The notes: generated by a model not told the origin, from the letters alone. A DNA stretch of 64,000 nucleotides from Ignisphaera sp. (GCA_038831005.1 JAWBKZ010000001.1:272430-336429), one strand, 5' to 3'. Shown: positions 36,982 to 46,597, numbered from the stretch's first letter. Translations and numbers: made by a program.

Positions 36982-37283
36982 GATATGTTTATGATCGATA
37001 TAGATGTTATTTAAACGTTATGAATCTCTCTATACAAAACATATCTTGTTGATGAACATTTTTAGTATAGAGCTAAGATGTTTTAATTCGTGATAGAGAT
37101 ACTTGATAACATCTTGTTTTTATACTGTTCTCTATAAGTATCGATAAAAGTATGGAACTTGCCATCTATTTAGTATACAATATGCTCTTAGATGTTCATA
37201 TAGTGATTGTTTGTTTATTGGATATTGATAGCACGAGATGTAGATATATAAACTTCTGGAAACATAGATAAGGTGGTGGTATT
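36982..37283. other. Intergenic region
   Basis: No gene seen. The GGTGGT at 37273-37278 is the ribosome binding site of the next gene. Confidence 0.4.
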
Positions 37284-37577
37284 TTGAATCCCCGTATAGT
37301 ACCTCTTGTACTTATAGCTGTTGGTGTTACTATTGTTGTGATTGGTGTTGTATATGCATTTATAGCATACAATAGCTATAGCAATATTTTGCCGCGTGCC
37401 TCTACCTTAGAGCAATCCATTACTTATACAGTCTATGAGCTACTCAATTTGGTTATAAAGCTATCTTTTCTAGGTTTAGGTATCTGGGGAGGTAGTATAG
37501 TTCTTAAACATGGTGTGCAAAGCTTTATTCAGCTTGCAAGAAGAGAGGAAGACGGTAAGAAGGGAGAAGAGAAATAG
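37284..37577 (+). CDS. Small membrane protein, first of a three-gene unit
   Basis: A 97-residue protein starting at TTG after GGTGGT. It has two hydrophobic helices (VLIAVGVTIVVIGVVYAFIAY and LVIKLSFLGLGIWGGSIVL) and a charged tail (ARREEDGKKGEEK). No family is recognised. It is the first gene of a tight cluster with the two following small membrane proteins, suggesting one small membrane complex. Confidence 0.65.
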   Translation: MNPRIVPLVLIAVGVTIVVIGVVYAFIAYNSYSNILPRASTLEQSITYTVYELLNLVIKLSFLGLGIWGGSIVLKHGVQSFIQLARREEDGKKGEEK

Positions 37578-37593
37578 GTGTCTAATTATTTTC

Positions 37594-37956
37594 GTGATAA
37601 AGCTAGCTATAGGTATTTCGATAACGATGCTTATTCTAGCTCTAGTAGAACCTCTAGTGATATTTTTCGTAGAATCCTTAGGTAATCTTGAATTGCTTAA
37701 GATAAGTCTGAGGGAGGTCTCTATGATCAATTCAACTCATTCATCTGCTACCATCGTCATACAGTATAGTGGAAAAATCATGTTGAAAAACTTTAGGATA
37801 TCTATTGCTGGAGAAGAACTTGAAATTGATGAAGTTGTTTCTGGAGAATATAGAAAAGAGGTTATACTACCTACAACAATTCTTGAAAAATCTAGATGTT
37901 GCGATATAGAGTTCATGATAGCGGGAATATATAGAATGAAGCAGGTGGTTAGGTAG
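37594..37956 (+). CDS. Single-pass membrane protein with an extracytoplasmic beta domain
   Basis: The open frame extends back to 37510 inside the previous gene; the GTG at 37594, behind the GGTGT at 37577-37581, is the more natural start and gives 120 residues. An N-terminal hydrophobic anchor (IKLAIGISITMLILALVEPL) is followed by an exposed, strand-rich part (SSATIVIQYSGKIMLKNFRI, then EELEIDEVVSGEYRKEVILP), which looks like a small immunoglobulin-like domain. The function is unknown. The stop overlaps the next start by one base (TAGTG). Confidence 0.55.
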   Translation: MIKLAIGISITMLILALVEPLVIFFVESLGNLELLKISLREVSMINSTHSSATIVIQYSGKIMLKNFRISIAGEELEIDEVVSGEYRKEVILPTTILEKSRCCDIEFMIAGIYRMKQVVR

Positions 37957-38363
37957 TGAGTATAAAGAGGATTGTGAAAGATACTGCTTTAGGAGTAGTG
38001 AAAGGAGCTATAATGGTTATAATCTTTGTTTATATTGTGCCCTACATTATTAGTGTAGCAGTAGGTCTACCTATAGAAACACCGTCACCAATAATTTATA
38101 CTGTGTTTCTGGCTCTCTTCATGGGTATAGGGATAGCTGAACGTTATGTTATTTACCCAATTAAACTACCGATAAGATTCCTGAATATGATGCTGGGTAT
38201 AGCAATCCTATTCTCGATATTAGGTTCTGGATACGTTGTCCAAGCTATACCATTGGATAGCATGTCTATAACCGTAGAAATAGATTTCAGTATACTTCTA
38301 TACACAATTACTGTAGGTCTGGTATTGATATCAATTGTTTTGATACCTAGAGATGAAGATTAG
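37956..38363 (+). CDS. Small polytopic membrane protein, third of the unit
   Basis: A 135-residue protein with four hydrophobic helices (about 17-37, 46-60, 68-92 and 112-130), ending in PRDED. Its GTG start overlaps the preceding stop, so translation is coupled. No family recognised; shared operon position with the two upstream small membrane proteins is the only clue to its role. Confidence 0.6.
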   Translation: MSIKRIVKDTALGVVKGAIMVIIFVYIVPYIISVAVGLPIETPSPIIYTVFLALFMGIGIAERYVIYPIKLPIRFLNMMLGIAILFSILGSGYVVQAIPLDSMSITVEIDFSILLYTITVGLVLISIVLIPRDED

Positions 38364-38444
38364 ATGTATAAATCATTTACGTAATCTAGACATCGAAATA
38401 TTGTTTAAAATATTTACTTCAACATTTAGGGAATGCTTCTACAA

Positions 38445-39725
38445 TTAGTTGATTAAGAATATGAAGGGTAAATATATACATGTATTCATTAGTGTTATTA
38501 GTGTTCCTATCTTCATGAACTCTGTAAATGTTATTGATTTTCCTTTCCTTTCTTCTACAACTTCTAACATAATTATGTTTGATGCTGCTCCAAGTATTGT
38601 TAGATTACCCGCTATTGTTGTGGCCATAGCTAACGTTATCCAGACATCTGTATCTGTACCTGTGTATCCAAGACTCTTCATGTATGATATAAATAGTTTT
38701 GTGAATGGTACATTGCTTAAGAATTGACTAAATAGTAGTGAGGCTATGGTTATCCTGAGTATTCCGCTAAGTCCCTCTATTTTTGTTGGTAAGATAAATG
38801 CTAGAACTGGATTCAGTATTCCGCTTCTCCATATACCTTCCATAGTTATGAACATAGCTATAAAGAACACTATAGTACCCCAACTAACTTTCTGAAGTAT
38901 TTTCCTAGGATGTTTGGAAAACATATACGCTATACTAGCGATTATGAATGGTATAAACCCTCTTCTCGATATATGTGGAAATCCATATGTCTCGAGAACA
39001 TCGTTTAATATGAAGAGAGCTATAGTCATTACAAAACATGTTGTACCTAGGATAGCCTCCTTCTTATCTTTTATTAATTCTCCCGGTACAAACCCTAAAC
39101 CTGTTTTCTTGTTCTTGATCTTATAGATTTTGATCAAGACTATGGGTGTTACGATAAGATTGATTAACGTTGGTATTGTAAGCTTTTTTAGAAACCATAT
39201 GAATGGTGAAGGCATACCTGATAAAGAGGATATCAACATATTTTGGGGATTTCCTACAGGCGTCATAACGGAGCCTATAGTTATAGAGAAAGCTGTAAGT
39301 AGCAATATGATCTTTATATCTATGCCAATAGCTCTAGAAATAGATATAGCTATAGGTACACCCATCAGAGTTAGAGCATCGTTAACTGTATATGCTGAAA
39401 GAACTCCATAGATAAAGCTTAAAGCAAGAAGAATACTGTATCGAGTTCCGAATCTCACTATAAACCATGCAGCAATAGAGTCTAGAACACCAGAATAATC
39501 TAGAATAGCAACAATACTAAACATACCGATCAAGAAAAGAATAACATCGATACTAATCATAGAGCCCATATCATCAACAGGAACAAGACCTGTAGCCAGA
39601 ACCATAAACATAGAAAAAGCCATTATGCTCCATACAGGTAATCTGGGCTTTCTACTCCTAATTACCAACATACCAACTAGATATACTATCACTAATAAAC
39701 CTACAAAACTCTTGAAATCCAACAT
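38445..39725 (-). CDS. Ion transporter (ArsB/NhaD/SLC13 superfamily)
   Basis: A 426-residue membrane protein with 10-11 helices in two halves. The first re-entrant region reads SAYTVNDALTLMGVPIAISI and ITIGSVMTPVGNPQNMLIS, where TPVGNPQN is the conserved substrate-binding motif of the ion transporter superfamily (compare 'T.iG.PtN' of ArsB). The second half has SQFLSNVPFTKLF and ATTIAGNLTILGAASNIIML, the matching inverted repeat (LGAASN). Members move arsenite, sodium, dicarboxylates or other anions. No arsenic regulator or arsA adjoins, so the substrate stays open. Single gene. Confidence 0.88.
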   Translation of the reverse strand: MLDFKSFVGLLVIVYLVGMLVIRSRKPRLPVWSIMAFSMFMVLATGLVPVDDMGSMISIDVILFLIGMFSIVAILDYSGVLDSIAAWFIVRFGTRYSILLALSFIYGVLSAYTVNDALTLMGVPIAISISRAIGIDIKIILLLTAFSITIGSVMTPVGNPQNMLISSLSGMPSPFIWFLKKLTIPTLINLIVTPIVLIKIYKIKNKKTGLGFVPGELIKDKKEAILGTTCFVMTIALFILNDVLETYGFPHISRRGFIPFIIASIAYMFSKHPRKILQKVSWGTIVFFIAMFITMEGIWRSGILNPVLAFILPTKIEGLSGILRITIASLLFSQFLSNVPFTKLFISYMKSLGYTGTDTDVWITLAMATTIAGNLTILGAASNIIMLEVVEERKGKSITFTEFMKIGTLITLMNTCIYLPFIFLIN

Positions 39726-40043
39726 AATGATATGCCCAGTACTTTATCAAGGGCTTCAAGAATCAACCTAAATAGTTATGTAAGGTGGTCTACATAAAAA
39801 CTAAGATAGTTGGATGTTATCATTCCGTATTTATAACCACAATAACGTACCCGAATATTTTAAAGATGATGTTCTGTAAATTTGTGATAACTAATCTCAA
39901 TTGATCCATATTTTTAGGAACAAGTTCTATAGCTCAGTAGATTTAATGATGTTGCTATCCAGTAATGTTCTCTATAATTTTCGAACCATCATTCAAACCA
40001 TCAATATATATATGTGTAGCTTGTCTCTAAGTCTATGGATTAG
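39726..40043. other. Divergent intergenic region
   Basis: No gene or repeat recognised; it holds the promoters of the ion transporter and the glycoside hydrolase. Confidence 0.4.
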
Positions 40044-40052
40044 GTGAAGATT

Positions 40053-42035
40053 TTGAGAACATATAGATGTGGTTCATACATATGTACAGATAATGGGTTT
40101 AGATTTCTGCTAGGAGTTAATTACTGGCCTAGGAAACTCAATATAAGGATGTGGAGAGATTGGGATGAAGATGCTGTAAAAGAAGATGTAAATATTATGA
40201 AGAGACTTGGTGTAAGAGTTGTTAGAATATTCCTAAAAGATGAAGATTTTGCTGATGAAGATGGCAATCTTGTTGGTTCTTCTCTCGAGAAACTCAATAG
40301 ATTTCTCGATATACTTGAGGAAAACGGTATTCAAGCATTTGTAACATTTATTGTTGGTCATATGAGTGGTAAGAATTGGAGAATTCCGTGGACATCTTTC
40401 GAGGATCTCTATACATCTAGATCCATTGAGAAGACAATAAGGTTTATAGAAGCTGTTGTGATGAAGATTAGAGATCATAAAGCTGTAGCTGGATGGATAC
40501 TGAGTAACGAGCTTAGTCTTGTCAATAAGGCTAGGAATAGAGAAGAAGCATTAGCAACACTTAGAGCTTTTTCATACACCATAAAGAATATAGATAAAGA
40601 TCATGTACTATCTTCAGGAGATGTTCCTGATAGCTATATGCAGGAAACACACAATGTGAAGAAACTGGTGGACTATGTTGGTCCTCATCTCTATCTCTAC
40701 GATAATGACCCTATTAGGCATAGCCATCTCTATGCAGCATTAATAGAGCTTTTCTCGAATGGTTCAACACATCCAGTAATACTTGAAGAATTTGGTTTTA
40801 GCACCCATCAGTTTTCAGAAGATACACAGGCTAAATTCATATACGAGATACTCTATACATCGCTTATCCATGGAGCTTCTGGAGCATTTGTATGGTGCTT
40901 CTCGGATTTCGTTAACGAGACAGATCCTCCATATGAATGGAGACCTCTTGAACTTGGTTTTGGGCTTGTAAAAAGTGATGGATCTGAAAAGAAAGCTGCT
41001 GAAATGTTTAAGAGATTTGCAGAAGAGGTTGAGAAACTCGAGTCTCTTGGTATTAATTCGGTATTTAGGAGGACTGTAGATGTGTATCTAGTAGCTCCCT
41101 TCTACCTATGGAGAGACTACGAGTTTATATGGTATAGAGATGCTCTTGGGTTCTTCAACATAGTTAAACCACTTGTTTCAGCCTACGTAATGCTTACAGC
41201 TTCAGGATTATCTACGAGTGTTGTATATGAACTTGATGTAGATATTGTTCTAGAGAAGGCGAAACTACTACTATTACCATCAACTATAGCAGCACTTGCA
41301 TCCACATGGAGGAAACTGTATAGCTATGTCGAGAGAGGTGGACATCTATATGCATCATTTGTGAGAGGCTTGAGCTACATTATGGCTCTACACGACTCTC
41401 CTACACATTTATGGCAAGAGTTATTTGGTGTTGAGAATATGCTTGAAGCAGGATCTATTGGGAGAAAGATACATAATATGCTGGTTCTAGAGTTTGTGAA
41501 AGACTTTGGATCTATAAAGAAAGGAGATAAGCTGTCTCTAGAGGTATCTACACCTATATATGTATTCAAGGCTAGACCTATAGATGCAGAAGTTGTAGCT
41601 TATGATCATTATGGAGAACCTATAGTATTTGAGGCTAGGAGAGGCAGAGGAAGAACATATCTATCGCTTATACCCATAGAGGCTCTACTAGCCAATACCG
41701 AGGAAATCAACTGGGCTTCAAATATACACAAATTCTATGAATCTCTAGGTCTTGAAGCTAACATATCTAGACTGTATATAGCTAGAGACCCAAGAATAGA
41801 GATACAAATATTTAGTACTAGCTTAATAGATGTCGATAAAGATATCCTCGTAGCTATAAACCATAGCTATAGAGATATCGAAACATCAATACTATCTACA
41901 TATGGATTAAAACATGTTGAAAAAATAGGTGGAAATGCATCTCTAAAGAACTTTAATGATAAAGAAATAGAAGTTCTATTCTATGGCAAATCTGTTTTAA
42001 CACTACTTACCACAAGAAATAAATCCAGACAGTAA
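40053..42035 (+). CDS. Glycoside hydrolase (GH5/GH42-like, clan A)
   Basis: A 660-residue enzyme from the TTG at 40053, six bases after AGGTGA; a GTG nine bases earlier overlaps that site. The catalytic TIM barrel starts with GVNYWPRKLNIRMWRDWDED and has LGVRVVRIFLKDEDF. The acid/base glutamate is in WILSNELSL after strand 4 and the nucleophile in PVILEEFGFS after strand 7, with SGAFVWCFSDFVNE on strand 8: clan GH-A beta-glycosidase (mannanase or galactosidase type). The C-half (RRTVDVYLVAPFYLW, then LLLLPSTIAAL and YVERGGHLYASF) resembles the GH42 beta-galactosidase trimerisation domain. There is no signal peptide, so it should act on imported oligosaccharides. Single gene. Confidence 0.85.
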   Translation: MRTYRCGSYICTDNGFRFLLGVNYWPRKLNIRMWRDWDEDAVKEDVNIMKRLGVRVVRIFLKDEDFADEDGNLVGSSLEKLNRFLDILEENGIQAFVTFIVGHMSGKNWRIPWTSFEDLYTSRSIEKTIRFIEAVVMKIRDHKAVAGWILSNELSLVNKARNREEALATLRAFSYTIKNIDKDHVLSSGDVPDSYMQETHNVKKLVDYVGPHLYLYDNDPIRHSHLYAALIELFSNGSTHPVILEEFGFSTHQFSEDTQAKFIYEILYTSLIHGASGAFVWCFSDFVNETDPPYEWRPLELGFGLVKSDGSEKKAAEMFKRFAEEVEKLESLGINSVFRRTVDVYLVAPFYLWRDYEFIWYRDALGFFNIVKPLVSAYVMLTASGLSTSVVYELDVDIVLEKAKLLLLPSTIAALASTWRKLYSYVERGGHLYASFVRGLSYIMALHDSPTHLWQELFGVENMLEAGSIGRKIHNMLVLEFVKDFGSIKKGDKLSLEVSTPIYVFKARPIDAEVVAYDHYGEPIVFEARRGRGRTYLSLIPIEALLANTEEINWASNIHKFYESLGLEANISRLYIARDPRIEIQIFSTSLIDVDKDILVAINHSYRDIETSILSTYGLKHVEKIGGNASLKNFNDKEIEVLFYGKSVLTLLTTRNKSRQ

Positions 42036-42059
42036 TACAGATAAAGTATCAGCATCCTT

Positions 42060-42300
42060 AGAGAGGGATTTGGGTTTGATGTGGTTTGATATCAACCCTT
42101 GGCTTCATCAACCTTGGGGCATCTTTCATCAGTGCTTATGTCATTGGTCTCCACCCGTTCAAGGTAACCCCTACCTACAGCTCACCTTCATCTAGTTCAT
42201 TGCTGTGAGGAAACCATCACATCTTGGCTTTGAATGCTCCACCCACTTGAGTCTTTACCGTGCACCTGCATCGTGGATAAGTTCAACCCACAGTAAAACA
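42060..42300. other. GC-rich non-coding island; possible RNA or mobile-element remnant
   Basis: About 46% G+C (111 of 240 bases counted at 42061-42300) inside clearly AT-rich surroundings. There is no open frame on either strand. A hairpin near 42073-42099 pairs GGGTT(T)GAT with ATCAACCC. The minus strand shows a stop-broken protein-like string (MKDAPRLMKPRVDIKPHQT), so an eroded gene end is possible. In AT-rich hyperthermophiles, GC-rich islands usually mark structured RNA or foreign DNA. It is not a tRNA and does not match SRP RNA by eye. Confidence 0.45.
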
Positions 42301-42550
42301 ACCATCATCAATCATTATAAACCTATATAAAACCCGAAACAATTGCGTAAGACAGGTATTCTAGACATAATCTATAATAATCTTGTCAAAATCTTTATCC
42401 ATACTACTACATTCTACTGTATTTTATAGGTTATATATCTACTCCTTAACTCTAACTAAAGCAATGTAGCTAGAGTTGTCTCAAGATTGTTTAAAACCTA
42501 TATCAAAGTTATTGTATTAGAAGAGATTTTATTTTGATTAGGTACAGATT

Positions 42551-43111
42551 ATGGTTGTAGGAGGACTTGATCTAGCTGCTTATGAATATAGATGTAGTGG
42601 TTTTGCTGTTATAGATGAAGATAGCAATAGTGTTGAAGAGCTAGTCTGTATCTATAGAGATAGCGAAATTATTGAAAATATCGATAGATTCTCTATAGAT
42701 GTTCTAGCTATTGATGCACCCATAGCCAAGGTTCCTAGGTTTAGAGAAGTTGATAGAGAGGCTATTAGGAGAGGGTTTAGGGTTATGCCACCTACGTTTA
42801 GACACATGAAGATACTGACTGTTAGAGCTTGGAGACTCTATCAATTCTTAAGCAGTATTGGTGTAACAGTTATAGAAACACATCCTAGAAGTGCTTTAAA
42901 GAATTCTGGTCTCAGTACTGTTGATGAAGTGTGTAGAAAACTTAATGTATCTATGGATAGATATATTGATAGATTGAAGCACAAAGATCTAAGAGATGCA
43001 CTTATATCAGCACTAGTGGCTTTGTGCTATAGGAAGAAGTTCTGTATAGAGATGATAGAAGCTGTAGATGGAGTGATATACGTTATTTCATCTCTACAAA
43101 CAACTCTATAG
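42551..43111 (+). CDS. DUF429 domain protein
   Basis: A 186-residue protein with an RNase H-like fold. It opens with the nucleotide-binding-type strand VVGGLDLAAYEYRCSGFAVI, followed by VLAIDAPIAK with the second acidic residue. The DUF429 hallmark is THPRSALK, preceded by RRGFRVMPPTFRHMK; the C-terminal KDLRDALISALVAL supplies a last acidic residue. DUF429 proteins are predicted nucleases or ATP-binding proteins and have no settled function. It is a monocistronic gene with AGGT before the ATG. Confidence 0.85.
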   Translation: MVVGGLDLAAYEYRCSGFAVIDEDSNSVEELVCIYRDSEIIENIDRFSIDVLAIDAPIAKVPRFREVDREAIRRGFRVMPPTFRHMKILTVRAWRLYQFLSSIGVTVIETHPRSALKNSGLSTVDEVCRKLNVSMDRYIDRLKHKDLRDALISALVALCYRKKFCIEMIEAVDGVIYVISSLQTTL

Positions 43112-43189
43112 GTATTCTACATATTGTGTATTTTGCATCCAATAGCTTTGGCAATCTTTCTTCTACTGATGCTTTATCGATTGATTTAT

Positions 43190-44134
43190 TTATGTAGATA
43201 TGGGTTCTACGTGTACTGTTGCCTCCCAGCCTAGTTCATCTCTAATAGATTTCTCTATTTCGCTAGCAATCTCATGTGCTTTCTTTAGAGGTGTTTCTGG
43301 ATTTAGCTTTATGTGTAGCGTTACTTCTACATGATTTCCGTATCTGTGGATATGTATATGATGAACATCTTTTATTTCATTCGATAATCTGTAAACAATG
43401 TTCTTAATGATTTCTTCTTCATGTTTTGTAACTCCTTTTCCTAAAAGCTCGCTACTGTTCTCTAAAACAAGTTTTGTAGATACATAGATGAGTAGAGCTG
43501 ACACAGCTAGACCTAGAGCTCCATCAAGCCACCAAAAATCTTTTCCAAAGGTTATAGCTATAGCTAGAATAGCTGTAGCTATAGCATCGCTTCTATGATG
43601 CCATGCATCAGCAACTAGTGTAGTTGAGTTATATCTTGATCCTAGGCTCTCAGACCATCTAGCTAGAACTTCTTTAATTAATGTCGAGATAGCAAGTACT
43701 AGTACTAGGACCCAGTTGAATAAGAATCCTTCTCTCGATAGGATCTTGTTTATGCTTTTCTGGAGAAACTCTATCCCAACCATAACAAGCATAACGCTTA
43801 TAACTATTGTTGCTACTGTTTCAGCTCTTCCATGACCAAATGGATGTTCTTCATCAGCTGGTCTATAGCTTATCCAGAAACCTAGAATAACTATTACAGA
43901 TGTTAATGAATCTGATAGTGTGTGAAAAGCATCAGCTACAACAGCTATAGAATTGTATAGTGTTCCATAGATATACTTGATCACGAACAAAACTGTGTTT
44001 ACAGCTATAGATACACTACCTTCTATATATCCAATCCTTCTTCTAGTGATAGTATTAATCAAGCAGAGCATTATTATCTCGTATCTAGTATTTTCTAGAG
44101 GATCTTTAACTATCCAAGAATTTAGATGCTTCAA
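43190..44134 (-). CDS. Cation diffusion facilitator (CDF) metal transporter
   Basis: A 314-residue CDF protein. VADAFHTLSDSLTSVIVIL holds the HxxxD of helix II and VADAWHHRSDAIATAI the HxxxD of helix V, together the zinc/manganese transport site. HPFGHGRAE in the loop before helix IV is also typical. The C-terminal ferredoxin-like domain (VHHIHIHRYGNHVEVTLHI) carries the dimer metal site. The N-terminal ~30 residues (ending EIIMLCLINTITRRR) are longer than usual, and the ATG at residue 22 may be the real start. It exports Zn2+, Fe2+ or Mn2+ from the cytoplasm. It lies just downstream of the DUF234 ATPase, 35 bases apart on the same strand. Confidence 0.92.
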   Translation of the reverse strand: MKHLNSWIVKDPLENTRYEIIMLCLINTITRRRIGYIEGSVSIAVNTVLFVIKYIYGTLYNSIAVVADAFHTLSDSLTSVIVILGFWISYRPADEEHPFGHGRAETVATIVISVMLVMVGIEFLQKSINKILSREGFLFNWVLVLVLAISTLIKEVLARWSESLGSRYNSTTLVADAWHHRSDAIATAILAIAITFGKDFWWLDGALGLAVSALLIYVSTKLVLENSSELLGKGVTKHEEEIIKNIVYRLSNEIKDVHHIHIHRYGNHVEVTLHIKLNPETPLKKAHEIASEIEKSIRDELGWEATVHVEPIST

Positions 44135-44168
44135 AACTATAACTAGAGAAACATTTACAACTGCAGGT

Positions 44169-45590
44169 CTATACTCTGTTTTGTTGTGTGTTAATGTATG
44201 TATTGAGTTTCAGTAACTTCTTCTTGATGGTGTGTAGCATGTTCAGCATATCTATAGCTATATAGTGATGTTCTCTACACATAGGTCTGCATTTCTCTAT
44301 CTCTCTAGCTATAACTATGTATATGTTTCTTGGTTTCTGTAGTCCTGTTAAACTAGCTTTTGCTTCAAGATCTCTAGCTATAGATAGGGCTTCTCTAAAA
44401 TCTATTCTACTCCACTTAATCTCTATAAATACCGATGTATCTCTCCCTCTAGCAACAGTATCTATTTCTTCGCTTTTGTACCACCATCTACCTACTTCAC
44501 CTACATCTATATCTAGTTCTTTAAGGAATATATAGACTATCTCCCTCCTAAACACACTTTCGATTATTTTAGATACATATATATCGTATGTATTCTTTAC
44601 ATCTTCAAGAACCTCATCTACATAGCCTAACTCTAGTCTAGTTATATTTGGTCTAACATATCTGAACCAAAAGCTGAAGTATGGATCCACTATCTCTATA
44701 TGTACTTCTCCACCTCTTCTACCTAAAGGCTTTATTCTTTCAACTATATCTAGATGCTCTAAAACATCTAGATATCTAGAGATAGATTTTGATGTAACAC
44801 CAGCTAAACTAGCTATTTCACCAGGTTTTGTGTATCCATTAGCTATAGCAGAAAGTATGGCTATATATGTTGAAGGTTCTCTAACTTCTTGTCTAAAGAA
44901 GTTTAGAGCTTCATCAAATAAATATGAACCTCTATAGAGGATTTTTTCAGAAATATTGCTAAAAGCATCTCTAGATTCATCAATTAGAGCTAGATAGGCA
45001 GGTGTACCACCGAAAGCGCTATATATATAGATTGATTCTAGAGGGTTATAGTTTGGATAGAAGTTCCATGCATCTATAAAACCCATGGGCTTGAGCTTTA
45101 GAGAAACAGTTCTTCTACCAAAGAGAGGAGAGCTATAGCCAAGTAATTTCTTTTCAAAAAACGATACAGAAGATCCGCACAAAACTATAGCTATATCTAG
45201 ATCCTTATTATTGTCACAGAATCTCTGTAGTCTTGAAATAGATTCAGGATCAGAATCAACTATGTACTGAAATTCGTCGAAAACTATAATAAATCCTTTA
45301 CCAACTTCTTTTACCATGAAGTCAAGGAAATCATCTATATTATCGAAAACACCAACTGGTTTACCGATCCATATAGATAGAGCTTTAGCTAGCTCTCTAT
45401 AGAGAATATGTTTAGATGCTTCAATAGCAACAAAATAGAAACAATTCCTACTATTACAGAAATATCTAAGGAGATGTGTTTTACCAATCCTCCTCCTACC
45501 GTATACAGCTATAAGTTTAAGACCATCGCCAGAAACAGCCCTCTCAATAATCTGAAGCTCATGTAATCTATCCACAAATACATGCCTCAT
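44169..45590 (-). CDS. Archaeal AAA ATPase with C-terminal DUF234 domain
   Basis: A 473-residue protein of the archaeal STAND-like ATPase group. Walker A is GRRRIGKT (residues 31-38). Walker B is GFIIVFDEFQYIV (about 96-108), followed by the sensor strand IAIVLCGSSVSFF. A winged-helix segment lies around 250-280 (TKPGEIASLAGVTSKSISRY). The C-terminal DUF234 part (VGRWWYKSEEIDTVARGRD, then FIEIKWSR) has the E...D...ExK layout of a PD-(D/E)XK nuclease. These genes are abundant and variable in hyperthermophilic archaea and are linked to mobile DNA or defence, but no mechanism has been shown that I know of. Single gene. Confidence 0.9.
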   Translation of the reverse strand: MRHVFVDRLHELQIIERAVSGDGLKLIAVYGRRRIGKTHLLRYFCNSRNCFYFVAIEASKHILYRELAKALSIWIGKPVGVFDNIDDFLDFMVKEVGKGFIIVFDEFQYIVDSDPESISRLQRFCDNNKDLDIAIVLCGSSVSFFEKKLLGYSSPLFGRRTVSLKLKPMGFIDAWNFYPNYNPLESIYIYSAFGGTPAYLALIDESRDAFSNISEKILYRGSYLFDEALNFFRQEVREPSTYIAILSAIANGYTKPGEIASLAGVTSKSISRYLDVLEHLDIVERIKPLGRRGGEVHIEIVDPYFSFWFRYVRPNITRLELGYVDEVLEDVKNTYDIYVSKIIESVFRREIVYIFLKELDIDVGEVGRWWYKSEEIDTVARGRDTSVFIEIKWSRIDFREALSIARDLEAKASLTGLQKPRNIYIVIAREIEKCRPMCREHHYIAIDMLNMLHTIKKKLLKLNTYINTQQNRV

Positions 45591-46099
45591 CTAGAGACAC
45601 CGCCTCTAGATACGGACAACTAGAAGCGGTACACAAATATAAACATTAGTGTCTAAAAAGATTAATCTTTATATGCTCTAGAAATCTTGAACACCATAGG
45701 TATTCTTTATATGCTTCTAGACCATTGCTAGAAGTAGACATCAATCTTATAGCTACTTACGATGTATTATCAAAGAAGTATCTAACATAATTCTATGCTA
45801 TCAATATTTTTAACTATGGTCTTACAAAATGCTTTTACTTTAAGTAATACTGTTTATATCATAGCCTAGCACTATTTTTTGGATTTTATGTAGGTTTGTA
45901 TTGTTTGATGTTATTCCTCTACTATGATTAGTGTGTAGACTTGTTTTCTGTATAGCTGTTCTATTTTTCTTTGTTTCTCGCTAATGTGTAGAGAGCATAG
46001 TCTTCTCTCCTATTTATAACGCTACATCTAATTATCTCGATTCTAGCCATATACATCCATCTATATAGATACTGGTAGAGAGTTTGTTGAGACTCTTAA
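45591..46099. other. Gene-less region upstream of the TnpB remnant
   Basis: No gene recognised. The right end may hold the eroded N-terminal part of tnpB. Confidence 0.35.
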
Positions 46100-46560
46100 G
46101 ATGAAGGTTCTTCTCGAGAGTATTAATGACCATGTACTTTGGTTAAGTTTCTGAAGCTTTATCGTGATGCTCTTCAACTAGAAACAAGTTGTGAATCTTA
46201 AACAAAATATCATTAATATTCTATACCAGATGCTCTGCTCAGAACTTAATTCAGAGCACACAATATTAATAAGTATATATCTATGCTAAAGCTATCGTTA
46301 GAACTAGTAAACAGAATAGTGGAAAGAAATCAGTTCTAAAGAGATTAACACCTAGAATAGATACAATTATAAGCTTGATCTAGAGAATAGAACACTTACC
46401 TTGAAGTTACATAATGGTAAAGTGGTTATATTAAAACTATTAACATCTATTGATAGGATAGAGAAGTTTAGGGGTTGGAGTAACTACGAGATAGCTGTAA
46501 AGATTATCTAGAATAAAGTCTATATATCAGTAGGAAAATAGTTAAATCAATAAGTTTGTG
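46100..46560 (+). pseudogene. tnpB: Eroded TnpB (IS605 OrfB-type) N-terminal fragment
   Basis: Several frames on the plus strand recall a crenarchaeal TnpB. Near 46270-46330 is YAKAIVRTSKQNSGKK, the 'aY..A..iyrs...N..kkP' region. Near 46370-46440 is LDLENRTLTLKLHNGKVV, the 'yrldle..tltl.lhng' strand pair. Then comes DRIEKFRGWSNYE with AVKI, ending in NKVYISVG after an in-frame stop. These are the WED/REC-type N-terminal parts of an RNA-guided TnpB nuclease. The RuvC and zinc-ribbon half is absent and stops and shifts abound, so it is dead. No TnpA or element ends were found. Confidence 0.6.
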
Positions 46561-46597
46561 GAGAGCTTAATAGTAATAGCTGTATTTAGTGCTCCTA

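Noticed and set aside
38449..39411. Plus-strand frames inside the ion transporter
   Set aside because: Shadows of the minus-strand membrane protein, whose motifs are clear.
42160..42220. GAGGAAA in the GC-rich island, recalling a conserved RNase P RNA box
   Set aside because: The rest of the RNase P core (second conserved box, long P1/P4 pairings) is not visible, and 46% G+C is too low for a hyperthermophile's RNase P RNA.
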